Shown one piece after another: positions 6,955 through 14,641 of a stretch of DNA of 20,515 nt; positions within the stretch are counted from its first letter, which is position 1; every line of letters begins with the position of its first letter. The notes below the pieces were generated by a model. The model was not told the origin of the DNA. It worked only from the letters and a program-made list of their open reading frames with translations, and did not search any database. This stretch comes from a virus. The stretch is taken from positions 1 to 20,515 of the IMG/VR virus record IMGVR_UViG_3300025010_000270; one strand, written 5' to 3'. Position numbers and translations under genes: made by a program.

Positions 6955-7878
6955 ATGATTTCCGGAAGCGATTTGGTCAGATATGAGAAGGTTTTCCGCC
7001 TGGAGTACGAGCGGGCGGCGAAAGAGCTGGAGAACACAGGTGCTTGGGACGACATGGCCTCTCTCGGGTCCGTCATCCTTTCCGATGGCGCCGAGGAGGA
7101 CTACCGGTGGCTCGGTGATACCCCTGAATTCGGCGAACTCATCGGGGACATCAACCTCGACGATCTCGACGACTACAGCTACACCATCAAGAACAAGGAC
7201 TTCGGCGCTGCCGTGAAGATGAGGAAGTCCGAGCTTGAGGACGACAAGATGGATATCATCCTCCCCCGCGTGAAGGGAATGCCCGCCGGCGAGAACCGGA
7301 AGTGGGGCAAGATGATCCACAGCCTCTTGCTCAATGGTACGACGAACCTCGCCTTCGATGGCGTGGCTTTCTTCTCCGATGCCACTGGCGCCAGGCTCAA
7401 CGATAACCTTCTCGCGGGAACCATCTCCGCTGCCACCCCTACCCTCGCCCAGGTCGCCGCAGACATCAAGACCGCGCGCACTGCCGGTCTCAGGTTCAAG
7501 AATACCCGCGGCGAGATCATCGGCGTCATCTTCGATACGTTCGTCGTCCCCCCGGAGCTGGAAATGCTTTTCCGCCAGCTCCAGACCTCTGACGGCGACC
7601 CCACCGGGTCCAACCCGGGGACCTCCAATCCCTACAAGGGCATCATCAAGAAGATCATCGTCGATCCCGCGCTGACGGATACGAACGACTTCTATTGCCT
7701 CTCCACCGGGTATTCGGTCGGACCCTTCGTCAGGCAGAAGCGCCGCGGCGTGGAGACCGTCCTGGACGTCACCGAGCTGAACAAGAACAACACCTGTTAC
7801 TTCAAGGCCGACTTCCGAGGCAACGCGGGCTACGGCCTGCCGATCCTGGCCGCGAAGGTCGTCTCCGGAGTGTCCTGA
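6955..7878 (+). CDS. Major capsid protein, Mu gpT family
   Basis: The 307 residues match Mu gpT in length and pattern. The conserved N-terminal block reads YRWLGDTPEFGELIGD followed by DDYSYTIKNKDFGAAVKM and RKSELEDDKM (about residues 50-99), which corresponds to the gpT region around its YGWLG motif. The middle VAFFSDATGARLNDN and the C-terminal GYGLPILAAKVV also fit. This protein builds the icosahedral shell. The ATG follows AAAGGA with six bases of spacing. The gene is isolated by a terminator-like hairpin upstream and a very stable hairpin downstream. Its Mu type contrasts with the lambda-type terminase and portal upstream. Confidence 0.9.
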   Translation: MISGSDLVRYEKVFRLEYERAAKELENTGAWDDMASLGSVILSDGAEEDYRWLGDTPEFGELIGDINLDDLDDYSYTIKNKDFGAAVKMRKSELEDDKMDIILPRVKGMPAGENRKWGKMIHSLLLNGTTNLAFDGVAFFSDATGARLNDNLLAGTISAATPTLAQVAADIKTARTAGLRFKNTRGEIIGVIFDTFVVPPELEMLFRQLQTSDGDPTGSNPGTSNPYKGIIKKIIVDPALTDTNDFYCLSTGYSVGPFVRQKRRGVETVLDVTELNKNNTCYFKADFRGNAGYGLPILAAKVVSGVS

Positions 7879-7885
7879 TGAATCG

Positions 7886-7907
7886 GCGGGGGCCTGCGGG
7901 TCCCCGC
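7886..7907 (+). other. Very stable hairpin immediately after the major capsid gene
   Basis: GCGGGGGCC (7886-7894) pairs with GGTCCCCGC (7899-7907) through nine pairs, one of them a G-T wobble. It closes on TGCG, a UNCG-type tetraloop. It starts eight bases after the capsid stop. Only two T residues follow, so mRNA 3'-end protection or processing is as likely as termination. Confidence 0.55.
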
Positions 7908-7926
7908 TTCCTGAAAGGAGCCTGAC

Positions 7927-8130
7927 ATGGCCGACCTGGTAAAAGTGCGATACCCCAACGGATTCGAACACGTCATGAAGCAGGATATCGCCGTGGTCCT
8001 CCAGAAAAGGAAGGCCCTGGTGATCGTCGACGAGAAGCCGACCGCGAAGGCTGACGAAGCCACCCCGCTCTTCGAGCAGACCTCCTCCGAGCGCAAGCCC
8101 AGGGCCTCCCGCAGGGACTTCGAGGCATGA
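7927..8130 (+). CDS. Small head-region protein of unknown function
   Basis: This 67-residue, charged protein has a compact N-terminal half with alternating hydrophobic residues (VKVRYPNGFEHVMKQDIAVV, then KALVIVDEK) and a disordered, Lys/Arg/Ser-rich tail. It follows the capsid gene with a good Shine-Dalgarno (AAAGGAG at 7914-7920). It overlaps the next gene as ATGA. Small genes in this place often encode head-completion or minor virion proteins such as lambda FI, but the sequence is not recognisable enough to say which. Confidence 0.7.
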   Translation: MADLVKVRYPNGFEHVMKQDIAVVLQKRKALVIVDEKPTAKADEATPLFEQTSSERKPRASRRDFEA

Positions 8131-8732
8131 ACATTCGCGAGCTCGCCGAAGCGGACAACGCATTCCTCCTCGAAGACGACGAGCTCGGATTCGGTGTGTC
8201 GATCACGCTCAAACCGCCGGAGACTGCCGCCGTCATTGCGGCTCAAGCTGCGGGTACAAACGGCGTGACGATCCCGGCAGGAACCCTTTGGGAGGCTGGG
8301 ACTCAGCGCTACCAGCAGGGGGCCGCGGCGACCATCGCAAATGGGGTAGCCGCCATTGTCTTGAGGGCCCAGGAAACCGGACCGGACGCCAACCTGGCCG
8401 ACGGGTCGGACCTGACGCTTGTAACGGCTCAGGCAGGAATAACCGGAGCGACGGTTACCGACACGACCACGGAAGGGGCAGCCCCCGCCATCGTCGTGAA
8501 AGGTCAATACCATCGCGTTGGCGTGGACGTGGACCCGGAGACGGGTCTCCTCGTCCCAGGGAACAAGTCGGCCGTTACAGTCCGCCTGTCCCGCTTCTCC
8601 TCCGGGGATCTCCCGGATGAGGGCTGGACGATCGAGACGACCGACGTCACCGGGGCTGCGGTCGTCGGCAAGGCGAATCACGTCATGCTCGACCGAACCG
8701 CGGGACGCGCGACAATCATCATGAGGCGGTGA
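8127..8732 (+). CDS. Head-tail completion protein with an inserted baseplate-J-like beta domain
   Basis: The 201 residues fall into three parts. Residues 1-32 (MNIRELAEADNAFLLEDDE...) and about 125-201 (VDVDPETGLLVPGNKSAV, then LPDEGWTIE and VMLDRTAGRATI) read as one continuous, roughly 110-residue beta-rich protein of the kind encoded between capsid and tail genes. This is a lambda FII-like place. Residues about 33-120 are different: Ala/Thr/Gly-rich and aligning without gaps to residues 84-171 of the baseplate J protein of this same phage, including a shared IPAGTLW. By eye about 36 of 80 positions are identical. The insert probably adds an exposed beta domain on the head-tail junction. ATGA overlap links it to the previous gene. 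The function of the base protein is inferred from position. Confidence 0.7.
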   Translation: MNIRELAEADNAFLLEDDELGFGVSITLKPPETAAVIAAQAAGTNGVTIPAGTLWEAGTQRYQQGAAATIANGVAAIVLRAQETGPDANLADGSDLTLVTAQAGITGATVTDTTTEGAAPAIVVKGQYHRVGVDVDPETGLLVPGNKSAVTVRLSRFSSGDLPDEGWTIETTDVTGAAVVGKANHVMLDRTAGRATIIMRR

Positions 8733-8736
8733 CCAA

Positions 8737-9330
8737 ATGCCCATCATCGCCCGCAGCGCCGAGGATATCCTTATCGACCGCATGGTTTCCGCCCTTCAGG
8801 CCTTCTCGGCACGGGAAGAAGCCATCGATCCTTCGGTGGGCTTCATTGTTCACCGAGACCAGCTCCGACCGGTATCTCAGCGGGATCTTCCGCTGGTCAA
8901 CATATGGCTGGACGGTCTGGTTCCGGAGGTCGGAGGATCATCCCGATTGATGGGCCAGGAAACGGCGACGATCAACGTCGACTGCTATTCGAGGGGGGAG
9001 GAGGGGGACGAGGTCACCTCCGACGAGGCGGCGATGGCCCGCCTGTACTACCTCAAGCAGCAGGTCAAGGCGGCTCTTTTCGCCCTGGTAAATGCAGATT
9101 TCTCCCTTCCGGCCGGATCGATAAGCAAGAAGCGCTGGCCGAGGTTTTCGCTTTTTCAGAATGACCTCAAGCTCCCGGAAGACCAAGTGGTCGCCGGGCG
9201 CTGGACGGTCGAGATCGAATACAGCTGGGCCCCGGAGGATTCAACCTCCGTCGCCCTGGACGAGATCGCGGTATCCCAGACGAACCGCGCCACCTGGTCC
9301 GCAGTCTACGAATACGGAGGTCCTTCATGA
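8737..9330 (+). CDS. Tail completion/terminator-type protein, Mu gp37-like position
   Basis: This 197-residue protein lies directly before the tail sheath gene, where Mu-like phages carry genes J and 37 for head-tail joining and tail termination. The sequence begins with a helix (SAEDILIDRMVSALQAFSA), continues with strands around QRDLPLVNIWLDG and ETATINVDCYSRG, and has a long helix (AMARLYYLKQQVKAALFAL) and a final strand (VAGRWTVEIEYSW). This alpha-beta order is common to tail terminator folds. The stop overlaps the sheath ATG as ATGA. The role is inferred mainly from synteny and predicted secondary structure. Confidence 0.6.
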   Translation: MPIIARSAEDILIDRMVSALQAFSAREEAIDPSVGFIVHRDQLRPVSQRDLPLVNIWLDGLVPEVGGSSRLMGQETATINVDCYSRGEEGDEVTSDEAAMARLYYLKQQVKAALFALVNADFSLPAGSISKKRWPRFSLFQNDLKLPEDQVVAGRWTVEIEYSWAPEDSTSVALDEIAVSQTNRATWSAVYEYGGPS

Positions 9331-10808
9331 GCATTGACTTCGCGCTCGTACCCGGTGGCGCCCTCGCCTCCGCGGTCTTCATCGAGCAGGCCTACAAGCG
9401 CGCGGGCGTCGGGGGCTTGAAGATTCCCCAGCGCGTCGCGCTTCTCGGGCAGTTCAATTCCGGCAAGACGCCCACGGCTAACCAGCCCCTCGCCATCACA
9501 AGCGCCGATGAGGCGGCCAGCTACTTCGGCAATGGGTCGATGCTGCACCTCATGGCCAAGGCCCTCTTCGCTGGTATCGGTTCCAGCGGCGTAAAGGTCG
9601 ATGCCTTCCCCCTGGGGGACGGGACCGGAACGGCGACCGGAACGATTGGGGTGGCGGGACCCGCCAGCGGAGCCGGAATCATCACCCTCTACATCGCCGG
9701 AAAGCGGATAACCGTTGCCGTCGCTTCCAGCGATGCCGCTTCGGCCATCGCTACCGCGATCGGTGCGGCCATCAACGCCAATCTGGACCTTCCCGTCTCG
9801 GCCACCGTCGCCGATACCACGGTGACCCTCACCTGTCGCTGGGTAGGTCTGTCGGGAAACCAGATTACCATCAAGCAGGATCTCGGCTCCGGGGAATCCA
9901 CAGCCGAACCGGCCGGCGTGACCCTCACCCTGGGCACCATGGCCAGCGGATCGGCGGATCCCTCGATCGCAACCGCCCTCGCCAACCTCGGCACGACTTT
10001 CTACACCTGGGTAGTCTGCCCTTACAACGCAGACGCCTCCCTGGATCTCCTGGAGACCGCCGGGGTGGCTCGCATCGATCCGGCCGTCAAGAAGCCCTTC
10101 GCGGGCGTGGTCGGATACACGGGGACGCGCGCCGACTACCTCACCTGGCTCGGAGACCGCAACAGCCCCTGGACCACCTCCTTCCCCGTGGAAGGCAGCC
10201 CCAACCATCCGGCGGAGATCGCCGCTGCGGTCGTGGGCGTCTGCTCCCGCTCCGCCGACTCCGACCCGGCCCGCCCTTTCCGCACCCTGACCATTTCCGG
10301 GATTCTTCCCGGAACCGGCGCGGACTGGACCTGGGCGCAAAAGGACGCCGTCGAACAGGCCGGGGGATCCGCCTATTTTACCTCGAACGGAGCGGTGGGG
10401 ATTCATGACCTTCTCACCACCTACGTCACGAACACCCTGGGAGCGGTAGACGAATCCTGGCGCTATACCGAGACGATCATCAACGTCCAGGCCAAGATTT
10501 ACAGCCTGGACCAGCTCTTCCTTTCGGCTCCCTTCGACCGGGCGGTCGTGGTGGACGATGCGGCGATCACTTCCAAGGAGTACGCGGTTTCCCCGAAGCG
10601 CGTTAAGGCCTTCGTAATCGGCCTGATCGACGGGCTCTGGATTCCCGAAGGATGGAGCAAGGAGCGCGATACGATCGTGGCCGGAATCCAGGCGGAAATC
10701 GACTCGGTCAACCCGGGCCGGATCAACGTACTGGTGCCCGACATCATCACGACGGGCTTGCGAATCATGGCCGTCAAGTACCAGTGGTCCTTCGCGGCCG
10801 CGGCATAA
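9327..10808 (+). CDS. Contractile tail sheath protein, Mu gpL family
   Basis: The 493 residues match Mu gpL, which has almost the same length. The N-terminus (ALVPGGALASAVFIEQAYKR) and the KIPQRVALLGQFNSGKT segment are typical. The middle (about residues 100-210) is a Gly/Thr/Ala-rich beta insertion domain with LYIAGKRITVAVASSD, also known in this family. The C-terminal part contains the conserved sheath core (DRNSPWTTSFP, ETIINVQAKIYSLDQLF) and ends with VKYQWSFAAAA. Sheath subunits stack around the tube and contract to drive it through the cell envelope. The gene defines the phage as a myovirus. Confidence 0.93.
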   Translation: MSIDFALVPGGALASAVFIEQAYKRAGVGGLKIPQRVALLGQFNSGKTPTANQPLAITSADEAASYFGNGSMLHLMAKALFAGIGSSGVKVDAFPLGDGTGTATGTIGVAGPASGAGIITLYIAGKRITVAVASSDAASAIATAIGAAINANLDLPVSATVADTTVTLTCRWVGLSGNQITIKQDLGSGESTAEPAGVTLTLGTMASGSADPSIATALANLGTTFYTWVVCPYNADASLDLLETAGVARIDPAVKKPFAGVVGYTGTRADYLTWLGDRNSPWTTSFPVEGSPNHPAEIAAAVVGVCSRSADSDPARPFRTLTISGILPGTGADWTWAQKDAVEQAGGSAYFTSNGAVGIHDLLTTYVTNTLGAVDESWRYTETIINVQAKIYSLDQLFLSAPFDRAVVVDDAAITSKEYAVSPKRVKAFVIGLIDGLWIPEGWSKERDTIVAGIQAEIDSVNPGRINVLVPDIITTGLRIMAVKYQWSFAAAA

Positions 10809-10823
10809 GGAAAGGAGAAACGC

Positions 10824-11210
10824 ATGAGCGGAGTACGCGCTGGCGACATTCGCCAGCTCACCATCAAGGGCCGCGAGTTTGACGTGAAGGGCGAGGACGC
10901 CAATGTCAACATCGACCTTGGCGGATACCAGAATGAAGCGGCGATCAACGGAAACGGGACGGCCTACATCACCCAGCGGAGAAAGTTGGCCGGGTTCTCC
11001 GATTGCCCACTTTCCATCGACGAATCGCGCAAAGATCTTGAGTTCCTTCAGGAGCTGGCCGACGCAGGCGAATTCGTGCCGGTCAACCTGACCCTGGCGT
11101 CCGGGGTGACCTACTCCGGAAGCCTGATCCCGATAGGGGAGATCAAGAAGGCCACCGGGGACGGGACGCTCGCCCTCGAGATGCGTGGCGCCAGGTTCGA
11201 ACAGATCTAG
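10824..11210 (+). CDS. Tail tube protein, Mu gpM family
   Basis: This 128-residue protein follows the sheath and has the Mu gpM/tube pattern: GDIRQLTIKGREFDVKGED at the N-terminus, a central NGNGTAYITQRRKLAGFSDC, and the C-terminal TYSGSLIPIGEIKKATGDGT with an ending that fits the tube beta-barrel. Stacked hexamers form the inner tube through which DNA passes. It has its own strong ribosome site (GGAAAGGAG) in the 15-base gap after the sheath stop, consistent with a high-copy protein. Confidence 0.9.
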   Translation: MSGVRAGDIRQLTIKGREFDVKGEDANVNIDLGGYQNEAAINGNGTAYITQRRKLAGFSDCPLSIDESRKDLEFLQELADAGEFVPVNLTLASGVTYSGSLIPIGEIKKATGDGTLALEMRGARFEQI

Positions 11211-11222
11211 GAAAGGGAAAAA

Positions 11223-11636
11223 ATGGACAACGGGAAAAAGGTCGCCCCCGAGGTGGCCGCGGAAGAAGTAAACAGGATCCTTGCCTTTTTCGGGCTGGAT
11301 CCGGCAAGCAAGGATTTCGCCGAACCTCGAACCAAGATGCTCAGGGCCGCCGAGGACGGGCGCCTAATGCTGGATGAGGAAACTCAGTCCGTGACCCTGA
11401 TCCTTCTCTGCCCGATCGTTCTGGAGAACGGGAAGACCTGCGCCGAAATGAGTTTTATTGAACCTTCGGCCGGAGATCTCAAGGTTATCGACCGGTACAA
11501 GGATAACGAGTCGATGGCACGGACGATCCATCTTCTGTCCAAAATGACGGATGGTTCCAGCCCGATCGGAGTTCTGGAGCGCGTGAAGGCACGAGACTTC
11601 GCGGTCATGGGGGCGATTGCCCAGCTTTTTTTCTAA
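11223..11636 (+). CDS. Tail assembly chaperone, unshifted product (Mu gp41-like)
   Basis: This 137-residue protein lies between tube and tape measure, the place of tail assembly chaperones (Mu gp41, lambda G). It is mostly helical and soluble, with the conserved ending RVKARDFAVMGAIAQLFF. The ribosome site AGGAAAGGG lies just upstream. The final two codons before TAA form a slippery T TTT TTC sequence, so part of the ribosomes are expected to shift into the -1 frame and make the longer product listed separately. Such chaperones coat and protect the tape measure protein during tail assembly and are absent from the finished virion. Confidence 0.88.
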   Translation: MDNGKKVAPEVAAEEVNRILAFFGLDPASKDFAEPRTKMLRAAEDGRLMLDEETQSVTLILLCPIVLENGKTCAEMSFIEPSAGDLKVIDRYKDNESMARTIHLLSKMTDGSSPIGVLERVKARDFAVMGAIAQLFF

Positions 11637-11794
11637 TCTGGAGCCGACTCGGCGACCGAGCCATATGGGCGGTCGCCGGCCGGTTTCATTTTAGCGACAA
11701 GGAACTGTTTTCAATGCCCATATCCCGGCTTTTATTCTGGCTTGAAGGTCATTTTGAAATGAAGAAAGAGGAGAGGCCTCGGAATGGCAAGTAG
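11223..11794 (+). CDS. Frameshifted tail assembly chaperone (G-GT / Mu gp41-42 type), 190 residues
   Basis: After the T TTT TTC site the -1 frame stays open for 53 further codons (11633-11791) to a TAG at 11792-11794. This covers a 147-base stretch that otherwise has no gene. The extension reads like the second half of such chaperones: the segment GRFHFSDKELFSMPISRLLF has the familiar aromatic-plus-Met-Pro pattern, then WLEGHFEM and a charged end. The fusion would be 137 plus 53 residues. The extension ends ten bases inside the tape measure gene, which starts at 11784. This matches the well-known arrangement in lambda and Mu-like phages. Only the shift frequency is unknown. Confidence 0.85.
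11627..11633 (+). other. Programmed -1 ribosomal frameshift slippery site
   Basis: T TTT TTC has the canonical X XXY YYZ form in the correct phase of the chaperone gene (codons CTT TTT TTC TAA). It lies one codon before the zero-frame stop, so both tRNAs can re-pair in the -1 frame. Confidence 0.85.
11650..11678 (+). other. Stem-loop downstream of the slippery site, possible frameshift stimulator
   Basis: CGGCGACC (11650-11657) pairs perfectly with GGTCGCCG (11671-11678), and GCC/GGC extends the stem inside. A competing small hairpin CTCGG-CGA-CCGAG overlaps the left arm. The stem starts about 16 bases after the slippery site, farther than the usual 5-9, so a stimulatory role is possible but unproven. 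Confidence 0.45.
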
Positions 11795-13445
11795 CTTCAC
11801 GATCAAGACAGTCTTCCAGGCCGTCGACTCGATGACGAAGCCGATCCGCACGATGACCAAAAGTGTCGACGACTTGGGGAAATCGTCGTCGAAGGCCAAG
11901 AACATCTGGGCCGGGGTAGGAAAGGGATTTTCACTCGTAGGGAAAGGACTGTTCGGAGTCGCGACCTATGCCGTGGCAGCCGGAACGGCGGTCACGGCCA
12001 TGGCGAAACGGGCCTCAGATGCCGCGGCTTCCGTTATGGATACCGCCGCCTCGGTGGGGATTGCAACCGACACCCTCCAGGAATATCGTTACATCGCGAA
12101 ATTGTCCGGGATGGAAACATCCGACATGGACGCGGCTCTGCAAAAAATGACCATCAACCTAGGAAAGGGCGGGTCTGGTCTTGAGGATACGCTCGCCCAG
12201 GTAGGGCTGACGGTCGACCAGCTCAAGGCGGCCGGGCCCGACCAGGTGCTTGAGACATTGGCGAAAGCTTTTCAAAACGTATCAGACCCAACAACGAAGG
12301 CCGCCGTCGTGACAGCCCTATTCGGAAAAAGCTCTATCCGTATGGTATCCGCACTTTCCGGCGGAGCTGCCGGGATAAAATCGCTTCGACAGGAAGCGGA
12401 GGATGCCGGGTATGTAATGGACGAACTGGCATTGAAATCTGGCGCGACTCTAGACGATAACCTCGACAGGCTCAAATTGTCTTTTGATGGACTTACGCAA
12501 TCAATTGGGATGGAATTCGTTCCATTGATTTCAGATGCCGCATCTGGAATGACTAACTTCATCAAGTCGAACCGGGGACAGTTCCGATCTCTGGCAAAGG
12601 GCCTCGCCGCATCGATGAAAAGCATCGCTCCGTTCCTATCCAAAATTGGAGGAGGCTTGACGGAAGCGATCGTGGCACTTCTCCCGGTCGTCCAGAATAT
12701 ATTCGACGCAATCGTTCCCATTTTTGGCCCTATACTGGACGCCGCGATTCCTCTGGTCAAGCAACTTGCAGAGGGATTGAATAAGATTTTCAGCAATCCT
12801 TCATTTTTAAGATTCTCGAATACGATAGGGAAAATAGTTTCCGGTATTGCCAACTTGATCGGTTCCTCCCTGGGAGGTTTATTCACTGGGCTTTCCGGTC
12901 CTCTTTCCGAACTCGGAGGGCCTCTTTCGGGGATTGTCGAATCGATCGGAAGCATGCTCGAAATGCTTGGAATAACGCCTGAGAAACTGAGCGTCGTAGG
13001 ATCTGCATTTTCAATACTCGGCTCAATCCTAGGAGGAGCTGTGTACGCGATTTTTGCAGGAATCGACGGAATCCTTTTCCAAATCATGATGAACATTAAG
13101 AAAATCGGACCGGCAATGGCTTATATGAAAGCGCTTATGTCTGGAAACAAGGAAGGGGCAAAACTCGCAACGCAAGACATGATCGCCGTAGTACAAGAGG
13201 AAACGCAAGGAAGGCAGGAGCGGTGGAATACTTTTAAGCGTGTCATGGCATCGACTGGACAAGATATATCGGGTGCAGCAACTGATATGACTTCTATGTT
13301 TCCCATTTCCTCTACTTCGGAAACCTCATCCATCGTCGATGTGAATTTCAATAACGCTCCAGCCGGAACGACTGTCAAATCGAGCGGAACGGCAGCGCCA
13401 AATATCAGACTGAATACGGGGCGTGCCCTTGCTGGAGCTCAATGA
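11784..13445 (+). CDS. Tail tape measure protein
   Basis: The 553-residue protein follows the frameshifted chaperone, which is diagnostic of a tape measure. This protein sets tail length and leaves through the tube during infection. The N-terminus is basic and helical (IKTVFQAVDSMTKPIRTMTK). Hydrophobic, Ala/Gly-rich stretches occur near residues 45-75 (LFGVATYAVAAGTAVTAMA), 295-335 (PVVQNIFDAIVPIFGPILD) and 405-435 (AFSILGSILGGAVYAIFAGI). It is shorter than the Mu tape measure, suggesting a shorter tail. GAGAGG precedes the ATG by seven bases. The second half of the gene is visibly richer in A/T than the flanking tail genes. Confidence 0.9.
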   Translation: MASSFTIKTVFQAVDSMTKPIRTMTKSVDDLGKSSSKAKNIWAGVGKGFSLVGKGLFGVATYAVAAGTAVTAMAKRASDAAASVMDTAASVGIATDTLQEYRYIAKLSGMETSDMDAALQKMTINLGKGGSGLEDTLAQVGLTVDQLKAAGPDQVLETLAKAFQNVSDPTTKAAVVTALFGKSSIRMVSALSGGAAGIKSLRQEAEDAGYVMDELALKSGATLDDNLDRLKLSFDGLTQSIGMEFVPLISDAASGMTNFIKSNRGQFRSLAKGLAASMKSIAPFLSKIGGGLTEAIVALLPVVQNIFDAIVPIFGPILDAAIPLVKQLAEGLNKIFSNPSFLRFSNTIGKIVSGIANLIGSSLGGLFTGLSGPLSELGGPLSGIVESIGSMLEMLGITPEKLSVVGSAFSILGSILGGAVYAIFAGIDGILFQIMMNIKKIGPAMAYMKALMSGNKEGAKLATQDMIAVVQEETQGRQERWNTFKRVMASTGQDISGAATDMTSMFPISSTSETSSIVDVNFNNAPAGTTVKSSGTAAPNIRLNTGRALAGAQ

Positions 13446-14641
13446 TGAGTTATCTTGACAGAATCAGATCGGCAGAATACGTCACCCCTTCAGGTGCGAA
13501 TTTTGTTTTTAATTTCGACGATCTGGCAAGATCTGGCGGGAAAAAAGCATCCGTGCATGAGTTCCCTGGGCAAGACTCGGCCTCGGTGGAAGATTTGGGA
13601 TTGTCATCTCAGCACGTTCCGATGAAAATCTATTTCACAGGCAAGGATTACGATCAGACCGCTGACGCATTCTGGAATAGCCTGGGAGAAAAGGGTCCGG
13701 GAACATTGCGACATCCCAGGTTCGGAGATTTATCCGTTCTTGCTATGACGTTTTCACAGCAGGAGCGATTCGTCGATGGATTAGGTCGCGCAGAATTCGA
13801 CATCGACTTCATCATTGTACCTGAGCGGGAAGCCTTTCCGACAAGTTCGGTCAACATGGAGGCGACAGCGGTGGCCACGGCCGACACGGCCGCCGCTGCT
13901 TCTTCAAATGCCATGGCTGAATCCTTTGTCCCGCAGACCGCGCGGGAGTTCACCGAATCGAAAGAAGTCGTGATGGGATCCGTAGAGGATCTGGCAAGCT
14001 GGGGGACTGAGATCACCGCTTCGTCCGAGGAGATGGCGACCGCATTCGACAAGGCGGTCCGCGACTTTGAAAACCAGATCGACATTCTCATGGCCGACCC
14101 CGTGGCTTTGTCTCAGGCATATATCAAAATATGCCGAATTCCGGCTCAGGGAGAGGGTTCCATTCTGGCGAAGGTCTCGGGATACACGGTCCTGCTCGAA
14201 TCCACCTTGGCATTCGGCCCGATCTCTTCGGCTGCGGAATCTATTAAGGCTCTTATGCTTTCGGGCCTAACCACTGCGGCGATAGACTCCACCCTCAACG
14301 GAACCGTCCGAAGCCGCCAGGAGGCAATTCAGGCCGCCGATATTTTGTCGGAGATATACCGCGACGCCCTGGCCGGGCTGGAAGAAGTAAACGCGGACCG
14401 GGCCACCCTTGAGGCCTTGGCCGAGGCGGCCAGCTTGGCCGGAAAATCCCTCTTGGAGCGATCCTTTTCCCTTGAATCGGAGAGAAGGATTTCCCTAGAT
14501 GCTGAACGGACACCGCTCGATTTCGTCTTCGAGGTATACGGGGATATCGACAGGCTCGACGAATTCATCGAAACCAACGGCCTAACTGGTGACGCCCTTT
14601 TTTTGATCCCGGCCGGCCGGGAGGTCGTCTACTATGGCTGA
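13442..14641 (+). CDS. Mu gpN-like tail/DNA-circularisation protein
   Basis: The first about 125 residues carry the DNA-circularisation N-terminal domain: an N-terminal SYLDRIRSAEYVTPSG, then HEFPGQDSASVEDLG, GPGTLRHPRFG and FVDGLGRAEFDIDFI. The rest is a long helical, Ala/Glu-rich region ending in a hydrophobic LIPAGREVVYYG. In Mu the gpN family belongs to the tail/baseplate and lies between tape measure and hub, as here. Two adjacent ATG codons (13442, 13445) are possible starts. The first overlaps the tape measure stop as ATGA and is preferred. The stop overlaps the hub start by eight bases. Confidence 0.88.
   Translation: MMSYLDRIRSAEYVTPSGANFVFNFDDLARSGGKKASVHEFPGQDSASVEDLGLSSQHVPMKIYFTGKDYDQTADAFWNSLGEKGPGTLRHPRFGDLSVLAMTFSQQERFVDGLGRAEFDIDFIIVPEREAFPTSSVNMEATAVATADTAAAASSNAMAESFVPQTAREFTESKEVVMGSVEDLASWGTEITASSEEMATAFDKAVRDFENQIDILMADPVALSQAYIKICRIPAQGEGSILAKVSGYTVLLESTLAFGPISSAAESIKALMLSGLTTAAIDSTLNGTVRSRQEAIQAADILSEIYRDALAGLEEVNADRATLEALAEAASLAGKSLLERSFSLESERRISLDAERTPLDFVFEVYGDIDRLDEFIETNGLTGDALFLIPAGREVVYYG

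Noticed and set aside
7878-7925. 15-codon frame overlapping the capsid stop as TGATG
   Set aside because: It is very short, is mostly the hairpin sequence, and has no recognisable product. Chance is more likely.
6886-8163. Long open frame on the minus strand opposite the capsid gene
   Set aside because: It mirrors a GC-rich coding region, spans two hairpins and several gene boundaries, and its predicted product has low-complexity Gly/Asp/Val composition typical of an antisense shadow.
9306-10406. Long minus-strand open frame opposite the tail sheath gene
   Set aside because: The + strand gene is a clear sheath protein. The antisense product is Gly/Arg/Asp-rich with no recognisable domain, as expected from codon bias.
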